Origin: Frankiaceae bacterium
GTDB taxonomy: Bacteria > Actinomycetota > Actinomycetes > JAVEEB01
DNA: 5,709 nucleotides
Direction of reading: 5' to 3'
Assembly (NCBI GenBank): GCA_030840665.1
Contig: JAVEEB010000281.1
Coordinates: 1-5,709 of the forward strand
Shown: positions 1 through 5,709 of the stretch, one piece after another
Layout of the letters: every line of letters begins with the position of its first letter
Position numbering within the stretch: position 1 is the first letter of the stretch
The notes under the pieces: model-generated
Seen by the model: only the letters and a program-made list of their open reading frames with translations
Databases searched by the model: none
What the model was told of the DNA's origin: nothing
Made by a program: the position numbers and the translations under genes

Positions 1-252
1 CACGGCCACCATGACCGTGGTCCCTGGTCGCCGCGCCGATTTTTGCGGCCTCCCGCCGATTATCCGGGAAATCGCGACTGCCACGACGACGGCGAGCACC
101 ATGCCCCAAACCATGGCTGACAAGTAGCCGTCAGGCGCGTGCCCGTGCAGCACGCGGTAACCGTGAACGGTCGCCCATCCCGTTGCCACACCGAACGCCG
201 CGGCGCCCAGGACAATCCGGCGAGGGACCCGCGGCGGCCCAGCACTGGTCAC
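1..252 (-). CDS. Small multi-pass membrane protein, N-terminal part (runs off left edge)
   Basis: The visible 84 codons start at a GTG (252-250) preceded by GGGGAG with a 5-base spacer (258-263), a good ribosome binding site that decides the start. Residues 1-11 are short and Arg/Pro-rich. A hydrophobic stretch follows at about 12-28 (IVLGAAAFGVATGWATV), then a short polar loop with HGHAPDG, and a second, stronger membrane segment at about 43-65 (YLSAMVWGMVLAVVVAVAI). A basic cytoplasmic-looking stretch (GGRPQKSARRPG) comes next, and a third hydrophobic run begins at the window edge. Basic residues flank both helices. I do not recognise the family, and no catalytic motif is visible. The gene points away from everything to its right. 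The reading frame is open throughout and the hydrophobic pattern is coherent, which favours it over the overlapping reading at 60-245 on the same strand. Confidence 0.6.
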   Translation of the reverse strand, partial: MTSAGPPRVPRRIVLGAAAFGVATGWATVHGYRVLHGHAPDGYLSAMVWGMVLAVVVAVAISRIIGGRPQKSARRPGTTVMVAV

Positions 253-468
253 AGCTTCTCCCCGGGTAACACCGCGATCAGCGGAATTGGCGAAGTTATT
301 CCTCCCGGCCCTCGGTGTCTACTACGGCAAACGGGGCGTCGTTGTTGGCGCTACACGCTCATGCCCGACGAGGTCCAGCACAGAATCAGGCTTACGGAGA
401 CCCGCGTTGAGAATTGGCCCCTCGTCTCATCTCACCTTGCTGGCGACCTTGTCCCCGTCTGAGTACCG
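253..468. other. Non-coding stretch upstream of the left-edge membrane protein gene
   Basis: No reading frame here has a credible start, ribosome binding site or protein-like composition. It should contain the promoter of the leftward membrane protein gene, but I could not pick out a convincing -35/-10 pair. Short plus-strand readings (for example 287-472) are Arg/Ser/Pro-rich and look like chance. Confidence 0.4.
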
Positions 469-562
469 CTAGTCAGCCACCGACTCGTACCCGTGCCCGT
501 GCCGCCTCCACATCGCCGAGGTGCCGCTCCGCCCATTGGCACAGGTCATTGAGCGGCAACAG
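461..562 (-). repeat. Direct repeat copy 1 (displaced hxlR 3' end)
   Basis: This stretch matches 2880-2980 in the same orientation, with 11 mismatches and one extra base by hand alignment (about 88% identity). The longest identical blocks are 27 bases (517-543 against 2935-2961) and 18 bases (545-562 against 2963-2980). The match stops abruptly at 562. At the other end it fades a few bases beyond the hxlR stop codon. Confidence 0.9.
469..562 (-). pseudogene. HxlR-family regulator, 3'-terminal fragment with frameshift
   Basis: Read on the minus strand from 562, the first 22 codons give LLPLNDLCQWAERHLGDVEA and continue in the same frame as residues 109 onward of the intact HxlR protein at 2888-3304, with one substitution (Asp to Gly). 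One extra base near the end then shifts the frame, which reads RVRVGG and stops at TGA 475-473. Removing that base restores a tail YESVAD followed by TAG at 471-469, aligned exactly with the intact YETLAD and its TAG. The first 108 residues, including the winged helix, are absent: sequence to the right of 562 has no similarity to the intact gene. It therefore cannot encode a DNA-binding regulator. It could be a displaced gene end left by an insertion, or the last remnant of a deleted paralogue. Confidence 0.85.
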
Positions 563-628
563 ACAGGCATCCGGACATGACGCGAAGGCAAAACCTTCGT
601 CGCGGACGGGGCGGAAGAGGACGAACGT

Positions 629-1243
629 TCAGGACAACGCCTTGCGCGCCTTTTTCACCTCTCGCGTGGCCTGGTCCCCGATGATCGTTCCCCGTTGCTC
701 ACGCTCGACTCGCTCGAGGTGCACGAGTGCCTCGCGGGGACCAAGTACGCGCCTTAGGGCGTACATGGCATGCAGTGCGACACCCGGTTCGTCGATCAGT
801 CGCAACAGCGTCTCCCGCACTCCTGGAACGGTCTTGAACCGGCCAAGCGCGTAGACGACCATTTGCCGGGCGGTGCCGTACTTGGTGTCTCGACTGACGC
901 GCAGAAGTGAGTCGGCGTGTGCCGCGGTTGCTGTCGTACCCACAGCGTCGCCGAGGTGCCAACCCGTTGTGGGATCGCGTTCCGCCCATGCCTCGAATGC
1001 GGCTAACACGGACTCGAAAGCAGCAGGTCTCGCCCACGCACGACGAAGGTGTCCCGCGACGGCGCTGACCAGCAACGCGTCCGTCAAGGTCGGGAGCGCC
1101 ACGATCAGGACGGGCATCGCCGCTCGTTCGTCGAAGGACGACGCACCGAAGAGCTCCGGGTTGCTGACGAAGCGGCCGAGCTCCTCTGCCCCACTGACCC
1201 CCGCATCACGGAGGCGTGCTCGCAATTGCTCCCACTCCTCCAC
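629..1243 (-). CDS. HEAT-repeat-like all-helical protein
   Basis: The predicted 204-residue protein starts at GTG 1243-1241. The frame stays open for 71 more codons upstream, but that extension is Arg-rich and unlike a folded protein, while the sequence from VEEWEQLRARLRDAGVSG onward reads as a normal N-terminus. No clear Shine-Dalgarno precedes the GTG, so the start is inferred from protein character. The body is amphipathic helices: AAMPVLIVALPTLTD (41-55), LLVSAVAGHLRRAWARPAA (57-75), a GWHLGDAVG segment (94-102), YGTARQMVVYALGRFK (122-137) and VALHAMYALRRVLGP (155-169). The tail is charged (REQRGTIIGDQATREVKKA). The alternating hydrophobic pattern resembles HEAT/ARM-type scaffold repeats used for protein binding. 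No catalytic motif, signal peptide or membrane helix is visible, so it is probably cytoplasmic. It lies inside the segment bracketed by the direct repeats, and its stop is 66 bases from the hxlR fragment. Function unknown. Confidence 0.75.
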   Translation of the reverse strand: MEEWEQLRARLRDAGVSGAEELGRFVSNPELFGASSFDERAAMPVLIVALPTLTDALLVSAVAGHLRRAWARPAAFESVLAAFEAWAERDPTTGWHLGDAVGTTATAAHADSLLRVSRDTKYGTARQMVVYALGRFKTVPGVRETLLRLIDEPGVALHAMYALRRVLGPREALVHLERVEREQRGTIIGDQATREVKKARKALS

Positions 1244-1780
1244 GGAATGATGTTGACACGTAAGTCGTCCGCAACTGCCGCTAGTCGCGCCTCTGACGGG
1301 ACGAAGGTTGAGGTTCGCCGCTCGACGGGCGCGGCGGCAGGCTCGTTGATGGTGGCGGCCTGGTCCCGGTCGGTCGCGTCCCGGTATGGCGAGCCCCAGA
1401 ACTGTTTTCTCGACGGCGATCTCTGGGTCGTCACGACCGACGCGGGCCCGGAGCATCGTTCAGCGATGGGAATTGATCTCTGTCGCAACGCGGCATGCCT
1501 GGACGGAGCCGTCGATCATGGTGGTGACAACTCGGCCCTCACCAGACCTGTGAGCGGGCGCATCAAATATGATGGGGCATCGGGACATCCGCCGTGGACC
1601 TGCGCGTCGGCGGACTGATGTTTACCCTCGACCTGGACCCACGTGTTCACCGGACCACCCGGCTCACAGTCGCGCCGGAGTGATTGGCAACGCCCGCGCT
1701 CGTCGCGGGCGCCCACACAGGAGGCGAGCTCTACTCTGCAGAAACGGGCCGTAGGCACGACCCGACGATGGGGGGTGAGC
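1244..1780. other. Long stretch without a supportable gene
   Basis: About 540 bases lie between the divergent HEAT-like and acyltransferase genes. All frames through it give Arg/Ser/Pro-rich or mixed translations without a recognisable domain. A plus-strand reading around 1380-1618 contains a protein-like phrase (CFLDGDLWVVTTDAG), and the minus strand has an equally open frame opposite it, but neither has a convincing start or family match. It may be a decayed gene. The right part holds a GC hairpin (1691-1711) and an AGGAGG (1719-1724) that is not followed by a start codon at a usable distance. The promoters of both flanking genes should lie here. Confidence 0.5.
1691..1711. other. Perfect 8-bp GC stem-loop upstream of the acyltransferase
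   Basis: CGCCCGCG (1691-1698) and CGCGGGCG (1704-1711) are perfectly complementary around a 5-base loop, CTCGT. There is no T-run on either side. It ends about 70 bases before the acyltransferase start, so it could be a terminator of the U-less kind seen in high-GC bacteria, a structured leader, or an operator. GC-rich DNA makes such stems by chance more often than AT-rich DNA does. Confidence 0.4.
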
Positions 1781-2869
1781 GTGGGCGTTGACTCCAACGT
1801 CATCGTCGCAGCGCCACGTCCTGCCTCCGCGAAGGTGTCCCCCGAGCGCATTGCTTCGCTCGACGGGCTGCGTGCATTCGGCGTCGCAATCGTCGTCGCC
1901 TACCACTGCATAGGCAAGGTCGCCAGCGGCGGCCGGCTCGGGGTGGACGTGTTCTTCCCGCTGAGCGGCTTCCTCATCACGAGGATCGTGGCCCGCGAGA
2001 TCGTTCAGACAGGCGGCCTTCGGATCGTGCAGTTCTACTGGCGACGCTTGTTGCGCTTGTATCCTGCTCTATTGGCGACGATTGTCCTGACGCTCGGCTT
2101 CTTCCCGCTGATGACCCGCGGCGGCGGCTTCGGGGACTGGCTCCAGTCCGCGGTCTTCGCGGGGTCGTACACGATGGATGTCGCGATAGTGACGGGCCAT
2201 ATGGCAGCCAATACTGCCCTGAGCCCGACGTGGACGCTGGCGATGGAGGAGCAGTTCTACCTCATATGGCCGCTCGTGTTGGTCCTGCTGTTGAGGCGGC
2301 GCATCCCCACGACTGTGTCCCTCGTGGCAACGCTGGTCGTCCTCGCCGCCAGCTGGGGGAGCCTGCTCGCCGCCCCGTTTGCGGAGTTCCGGCCGGACCT
2401 GCGCGCAGGGGCGCTCCTCGTCGGATGCGCGGCGGCCCTCGCCGTCTCGACGAAACAAGTGCCTCGGTTCGCCGCGAATGCCGTGCTATGGGTTGCGCCG
2501 CCGCTCCTGGTCGGCGTCGTCGCCGTAGTCTCGCGCACGAACTACGTGGCGCCTGCGGTCGCCACCATTGCCGTGAGCTCGCTGACGGCAGCCGTCGTTC
2601 CCGCGTTGCTGGCCTCACGCCGGCATCCCGTGGCGCGGGTGCTGTCCGTCGGGTGCGCGAGATGGCTGGGGCGCCGGTCATATGCCGTCTATCTCGTGCA
2701 TGTACCAGTGCTACAAGCGGTGGTCGGGGCGACGGGGTGGGGCTCGGAGCGGGCAGCGATCGTCGCCATCCCGGTCATCTTGCTGATCGCCGAGTCCAGC
2801 TACCGGTGGGTCGAGTTGCCGGCGCTGCGCTTCCGCGACCGACGAGAACGCCAGAGGTCGGATCAATAG
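1781..2869 (+). CDS. Membrane acyltransferase, AT3 (OafA/YrhL-like) family
   Basis: The predicted 362-residue integral membrane protein starts at GTG 1781, chosen because a G-rich Shine-Dalgarno (1770-1775) lies 5 bases upstream and because the family signature begins soon after. The frame is open further upstream, back to an ATG at 1643, but that stretch is Arg/Ser-rich. Family marks are SLDGLRA (26-32) leading to Arg31-X10-His42, the conserved R-X10-H pair of AT3 enzymes; GVDVFFPLSGFLIT (54-67); FYWRRLLRLYPALL (85-98); SPTWTLAMEEQFYLIWP (148-164); DLRAGALLVGCAAAL (206-220); and RRSYAVYLVHVPV (298-310) near the end. About ten hydrophobic segments fill the rest, and a basic cytoplasmic tail follows YRWVE. 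These proteins move an acyl group, usually acetyl, across or onto the outer side of the membrane to modify sugars, lipids or secondary metabolites. The acceptor cannot be told from this window: no glycosyltransferase or biosynthetic gene sits beside it. The usual FFVLSGF reads FFPLSGF here. It lacks a C-terminal SGNH domain, so it is the short form. Confidence 0.93.
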   Translation: MGVDSNVIVAAPRPASAKVSPERIASLDGLRAFGVAIVVAYHCIGKVASGGRLGVDVFFPLSGFLITRIVAREIVQTGGLRIVQFYWRRLLRLYPALLATIVLTLGFFPLMTRGGGFGDWLQSAVFAGSYTMDVAIVTGHMAANTALSPTWTLAMEEQFYLIWPLVLVLLLRRRIPTTVSLVATLVVLAASWGSLLAAPFAEFRPDLRAGALLVGCAAALAVSTKQVPRFAANAVLWVAPPLLVGVVAVVSRTNYVAPAVATIAVSSLTAAVVPALLASRRHPVARVLSVGCARWLGRRSYAVYLVHVPVLQAVVGATGWGSERAAIVAIPVILLIAESSYRWVELPALRFRDRRERQRSDQ

Positions 2870-2879
2870 CCGGGTCACC

Positions 2880-2980
2880 GAGTGCCGCTAGTCCGCCAAC
2901 GTTTCGTACCGAACTCGTGCGGCCTCCACATCGTCGAGGTGCCGCTCCGCCCATTGGCACAAGTCATTGAGCGGCAACAG
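2880..2980 (-). repeat. Direct repeat copy 2 (3' end of the intact hxlR gene)
   Basis: This is the counterpart of 461-562. It covers codons 109-138 and the stop of the intact hxlR gene plus 8 bases beyond the stop. The two copies are separated by about 2.3 kb containing the HEAT-like gene and the acyltransferase. Confidence 0.9.
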
Positions 2981-3304
2981 CAACGTGCGACCAAGCGGGG
3001 TCAACGAGTATTCGACTTTGGGCGGCACCACGGGATACGTGCACCGAAGGACAAGGCCGTTTCGCTCGAGGCGGCGGACTGTCTCCGTCAGCACCTTTGG
3101 TGAGATGCCACCCAACCGGCGCTGGAGATCGCCCGTGCGTCGGGTCCCCTCCCCCAACGCGTAGATGGCCAGGATGGCCCACTTGTCGGCCACGAGGTCC
3201 AGCACCTGACGGGCGCCGCACAGCGCATCGAGAACATCAGGGATGTCCGCGCTTTCGGGACCGTTTTGGGTGGCTGGGGTGGCCTCTGCCTGCATGCTTT
3301 CCAT
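2888..3304 (-). CDS. HxlR-family winged-helix transcriptional regulator
   Basis: The predicted 138-residue cytoplasmic DNA-binding protein has the usual length for the family. The winged helix spans about residues 29-105: CGARQVLDLVADKWAILAIY (29-48) with the KW that marks HxlR proteins, the recognition region TGDLQRRLGGISPKVLTETV (57-76), LERNGLVLRCTYP, and the wing VPPKVEYSLTPLG (93-105). A C-terminal helix (LNDLCQWAERHLDD) for dimerisation follows. The start is ATG 3304, though ATG 3295 is also possible. There is no good Shine-Dalgarno before 3304, which fits a leaderless transcript. Cys29 sits at the position of the redox-sensing N-terminal Cys of YodB-type members, and Cys88 and Cys116 are also present, so sensing of oxidants or electrophiles is possible but unproven. 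It is divergent from the lipoprotein gene and tail-to-tail with the acyltransferase (18 bases between stops), which points to the lipoprotein gene and itself as likely targets. Confidence 0.93.
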   Translation of the reverse strand: MESMQAEATPATQNGPESADIPDVLDALCGARQVLDLVADKWAILAIYALGEGTRRTGDLQRRLGGISPKVLTETVRRLERNGLVLRCTYPVVPPKVEYSLTPLGRTLLLPLNDLCQWAERHLDDVEAARVRYETLAD

Positions 3305-3310
3305 TCGGTC

Positions 3311-3316
3311 TGTATA
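3311..3316 (-). promoter_or_regulatory. Candidate -10 element of hxlR
   Basis: On the minus strand TATACA (3316-3311) ends 6 bases before the ATG at 3304, so transcription would begin about at the start codon and give a leaderless message. I found no good -35 hexamer at the matching distance. Confidence 0.35.
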
Positions 3317-3317
3317 G

Positions 3318-3331
3318 CACGCAATTGTGTG
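3318..3331. promoter_or_regulatory. Imperfect palindrome between divergent hxlR and lipoprotein genes (candidate operator)
   Basis: CACGCAATTGTGTG is a 14-bp inverted repeat centred on CAATTG, with 6 of 7 base pairs matching. It is flanked by GTATA on the left and GTAC on the right. It lies 14 bases upstream of the hxlR start and touches the candidate -10. Dimeric HxlR proteins bind such dyads in their own promoter regions, so autoregulation and control of the divergent gene are plausible inferences. Confidence 0.4.
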
Positions 3332-3336
3332 TACTG

Positions 3337-3360
3337 GTCCCGTGCGACCCCATGCGGGAC
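3337..3360 (+). other. Short stem-loop in the lipoprotein leader region
   Basis: GTCCCG (3337-3342) and CGGGAC (3355-3360) form a 6-bp perfect stem with a 12-base loop, 45 bases before the lipoprotein start. It could be part of a 5' leader or a second operator half. It is short enough to be chance in GC-rich DNA. Confidence 0.2.
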
Positions 3361-3405
3361 AGTGACGCGACCGGACGAAACCGGCCGCGATCGCTGGAGG
3401 ATTAC

Positions 3406-4365
3406 GTGTATCGACGCCGGATGTTGGCGCTGGCAACAAGCATGGTCACACTCGCCGCTTGTGGTGGGGCGAGTACGCCCGGAAAGGGGCCAGCGGCGGG
3501 CGGGCCGGTGACTCCGACGGCCGGCATCTCGACCACACCCACCGGGTCGACCGGGGGCACAGCCACAGCCTCGACGACGACTACGCCCGAGACGGCGTCC
3601 GCCGCTGCCCTGCCTGCGGTCAGCACAACATCGCGTCCGGCGACTGGTGCGGCTGCCCTCAGCGACGAGTTCGATGCGACGGCGTCATTGAAGAAGTGGA
3701 CCCGGTACGAGCCGGCGCCGGCTGTATTCGAGTCACTCAAGGTGGACGCGGGCATCGGCGCCTTGCGTGTCAAACCCTCAAAAAGTGTGTGGTACAACGG
3801 CGAACGAGGACTGGCTCTGTTGAAGGTTGTCGACGGCGACTTCATGGTCACCCTGCGCGTGCGCGCCGATGGGCGAGTCTCGGCGCATCCGGCCACGGCG
3901 TTCTCGCTGGTCGGCGTCGTCATGTCCGCACACTATTCGGCCGCGGAGAAGGCTGCCGGCGCTCTTGCCGACTGGGTCTACCTGACCACGGGAAGCGATG
4001 AGGCGGGCGACCCCGTCATCGACTCGAAGTTCACGATCCAGAACGCCTCTGACTACATTCCCTATCAGGCGGCGTGGGGCTGGGTCGAGCTACGCGCAGT
4101 CCGCGTCGGTGACCAGGTCACTCACCTGTGGCGGCCCGACGGTGGACAGTGGCGCGTCGTACGCACGATGACGCTCCCCCGTCTCCCGGCCGTACTCGAC
4201 GTAGGCCCGAACTTCCTGACGGCGTTCAACGGCGACAAGCCGAACCTGGACGCGTCCGTGGACTACATCCGCTTCGCGCCCGTGACCGCCGACAACGACT
4301 TGCAGACGAAGCTCTACTACGGGAAGGCCACGGACGCGGAGGTTCTGGCAGCCTTCGGTAAGTAG
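3406..4365 (+). CDS. Cell-surface lipoprotein with Thr/Pro-rich stalk and beta-sandwich (ConA-like/DUF1349-like) domain
   Basis: The predicted protein has 319 residues. The start is GTG 3406, chosen because GGAGG (3396-3400) lies 5 bases upstream and it yields a textbook lipoprotein signal: basic VYRRR, hydrophobic core MLALATSMVTL, then lipobox LAAC with Cys19 as the lipidated residue. Residues 20-84 are a low-complexity Thr/Ser/Pro/Gly/Ala stalk, likely spanning the cell wall. From LSDEFDATASLKKW (85-98) the sequence becomes an ordered, aromatic-rich domain to the end, with alternating beta-strand patterns (ALRVKPSKSVWY, FMVTLRVRADG, FSLVGVVMSA, WVYLTTG, WGWVELRAVRVGDQVTHLW, VDYIRFAP). This matches the look of concanavalin-A-like beta-sandwich domains such as DUF1349, which bind or cleave glycans, but I see no pair of acidic residues that would prove hydrolase activity. 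The ending TKLYYGKATDAEVLAAFGK is a short helical tail. It is divergent from hxlR and tail-to-tail with the GNAT gene. Carbohydrate binding is inference. Confidence 0.85.
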   Translation: MYRRRMLALATSMVTLAACGGASTPGKGPAAGGPVTPTAGISTTPTGSTGGTATASTTTTPETASAAALPAVSTTSRPATGAAALSDEFDATASLKKWTRYEPAPAVFESLKVDAGIGALRVKPSKSVWYNGERGLALLKVVDGDFMVTLRVRADGRVSAHPATAFSLVGVVMSAHYSAAEKAAGALADWVYLTTGSDEAGDPVIDSKFTIQNASDYIPYQAAWGWVELRAVRVGDQVTHLWRPDGGQWRVVRTMTLPRLPAVLDVGPNFLTAFNGDKPNLDASVDYIRFAPVTADNDLQTKLYYGKATDAEVLAAFGK

Positions 4366-4385
4366 CGACTGCGGGGACGGGACAG

Positions 4386-4832
4386 CTACAGATCCTTGCC
4401 CATGCACAAGCTTTGCGGGCTGTCGAGGTACTCACCGTAGCGCTCGACCTCGCGGAAGCCGCACCGTTCGTAGAGGCGCACCGCCGCCTCGAGCCGCGCG
4501 CCGGTCTCGAGGAGCAGCCGGCTGGCGCCGAGGGTGCGCGCATGTTGTGTGAGGTGCTCGACCAGTGCGAACCCGAGGCCGCGGCCGCGGAAGGCGGGGT
4601 CGACGTACATCCGCTTGAGTTCGGCCCTGCCGTCACCGAAATCGCGGAGGCCGCCGCACCCCGCGGGGACCCCGTCGACGTAGGCGACGACGAACAGCCC
4701 CTCCTCGTGCGAGAACGTCCAGTGGTTGTCGGCGGGATTCGGATAGGCCGCAGACGCGTGCGCGTTGAGCGCCGCGATGAGCGGGCTGGCGTCGGCGTCC
4801 GTCAATGCCGAAGGGACAAACGTCACGGGCAA
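4386..4832 (-). CDS. GNAT-family N-acetyltransferase
   Basis: The predicted 148-residue cytoplasmic enzyme would transfer acetyl from acetyl-CoA to an amine. I chose TTG 4832-4830 as start because AAGGAGG (4847-4841) lies 8 bases upstream. A GTG two codons in (4826) is 14 bases from it and less likely, and the upstream open frame crosses the ilvC-side hairpin. The GNAT core is clear: LFVVAYVDGVPAGCGGLRDF (strands around 46-65), ELKRMYVDPAF (71-81), the acetyl-CoA pyrophosphate loop RGRGLG (82-87, R-x-x-G-x-G) followed by its helix, ASRLLLETG (103-111), and AVRLYERCGFREVERYGEY (117-135), the YERCGF motif of the family. The ending SLCMGKDL is also typical. The substrate is not predictable; such small stand-alone members acetylate amino acids, small amines or antibiotics. 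It lies downstream of ilvC on the same strand, with a hairpin between them, and ends 20 bases from the lipoprotein stop. Confidence 0.92.
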   Translation of the reverse strand: MPVTFVPSALTDADASPLIAALNAHASAAYPNPADNHWTFSHEEGLFVVAYVDGVPAGCGGLRDFGDGRAELKRMYVDPAFRGRGLGFALVEHLTQHARTLGASRLLLETGARLEAAVRLYERCGFREVERYGEYLDSPQSLCMGKDL

Positions 4833-4840
4833 GGCGAACT

Positions 4841-4847
4841 CCTCCTT
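4841..4847 (-). promoter_or_regulatory. Strong ribosome binding site of the GNAT gene
   Basis: AAGGAGG on the minus strand, 8 bases from TTG 4832. It supports a TTG start instead of the GTG at 4826 or any start further upstream. Confidence 0.65.
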
Positions 4848-4867
4848 GGTCGGTGCCCACAAAGGCA

Positions 4868-4917
4868 ACAGCGCGGAAGTTCCTGATGCCCAGGGGTTCA
4901 GAAAACTTCCGCGCTGT
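4868..4917 (-). terminator. Perfect 14-bp inverted repeat after ilvC, probable terminator
   Basis: ACAGCGCGGAAGTT (4868-4881) and AACTTCCGCGCTGT (4904-4917) are exact reverse complements with a 22-base loop. The repeat begins 16 bases after the ilvC stop on the minus strand and ends 20 bases before the GNAT ribosome binding site. The sequence after the stem (TGCCTTTG on the minus strand) has only a weak T-run, so it would be a non-canonical or leaky terminator. A short internal CCTG/CAGG pair lies inside the loop (4882-4894). A regulatory dyad is the alternative. Confidence 0.6.
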
Positions 4918-4933
4918 CGGGAAAGCCTGAGTC

Positions 4934-5709
<776 letters not shown>

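Noticed and set aside
1244..1456. N-terminal extension of the HEAT-like protein to ATG 1456
   Set aside because: The 71 extra residues are Arg-rich and low in secondary-structure pattern; protein-like sequence begins at GTG 1243.
1522..1544. TGGTGA/TCACCA short inverted repeat
   Set aside because: Six pairs with an 11-base loop in GC-rich DNA and no gene end nearby; not distinguishable from chance.
1049..1618. Plus-strand reading of 189 codons across the HEAT-like gene start and the gap
   Set aside because: Its first third is antisense to the HEAT-like gene and it has no convincing start; only its last part was kept, as a possible gene remnant.
1516..1851. Minus-strand reading of 111 codons overlapping the acyltransferase start
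   Set aside because: No ribosome binding site or recognisable motif, and it overlaps the acyltransferase N-terminus and its Shine-Dalgarno.
2230..2970. Long plus-strand reading of 246 codons overlapping the acyltransferase
   Set aside because: It overlaps the strongly supported acyltransferase in another frame, is Arg/Gly/Ala-rich and runs into the hxlR gene; a shadow of GC-rich coding DNA.
3402..3923. Minus-strand reading of 173 codons opposite the lipoprotein gene
   Set aside because: The plus strand here gives a clear lipobox, ribosome binding site and ordered domain; the minus reading is only its antisense shadow.
4413..4886. Plus-strand reading of 157 codons opposite the GNAT gene
   Set aside because: The GNAT motifs on the minus strand are unambiguous, and this reading is rich in Arg/Glu/Val with no domain.

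Overview
The window looks like a chromosomal segment of a high-GC actinobacterium. It is strongly GC-rich throughout and uses GTG and TTG starts. The class I ketol-acid reductoisomerase at the right edge has an actinobacterial-looking sequence, and the HxlR regulator, acyltransferase-3 and GNAT genes are families that are common there. This is recognition by eye; I cannot name a genus.

Layout from left to right. (1) 1-252, minus: N-terminal part of a small multi-pass membrane protein that runs off the left edge. (2) 253-628: no intact gene, but it holds a 3'-terminal fragment of an hxlR-type regulator gene (469-562, minus) with a one-base insertion. (3) 629-1243, minus: a small helical, HEAT-repeat-like protein. 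(4) 1244-1780: about 540 bases without a supportable gene, containing a strong GC hairpin at 1691-1711. (5) 1781-2869, plus: a membrane acyltransferase of the AT3 (OafA/YrhL) family. (6) 2888-3304, minus: an intact HxlR-family regulator, tail-to-tail with the acyltransferase. (7) 3406-4365, plus: a lipoprotein with a Thr/Pro-rich stalk and a likely beta-sandwich domain, divergent from the regulator across a 101-base gap that contains an imperfect palindrome. (8) 4386-4832, minus: a GNAT N-acetyltransferase, tail-to-tail with the lipoprotein gene. (9) 4868-4917: a perfect 14-bp inverted repeat just after ilvC. (10) 4934-5709, minus: the C-terminal three quarters of ilvC (branched-chain amino acid synthesis), running off the right edge.

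The main structural signal is a direct repeat of about 100 bp. The last 30 codons of the intact hxlR gene (2880-2980) recur in the same orientation at 461-562, and the two copies bracket a 2.3-kb segment carrying the HEAT-like gene and the acyltransferase. This fits either a cargo segment that entered at the 3' end of an hxlR gene and left a displaced 3' end behind, or the wreck of a second hxlR paralogue. No integrase, transposase or tRNA is visible, so the mechanism is open.

I see no operon-like pathway tying the genes together apart from the possible regulator-lipoprotein pair, and no convincing novel defence or biosynthetic system. Most genes are single units in alternating directions, which suggests an accessory stretch next to the housekeeping gene ilvC.
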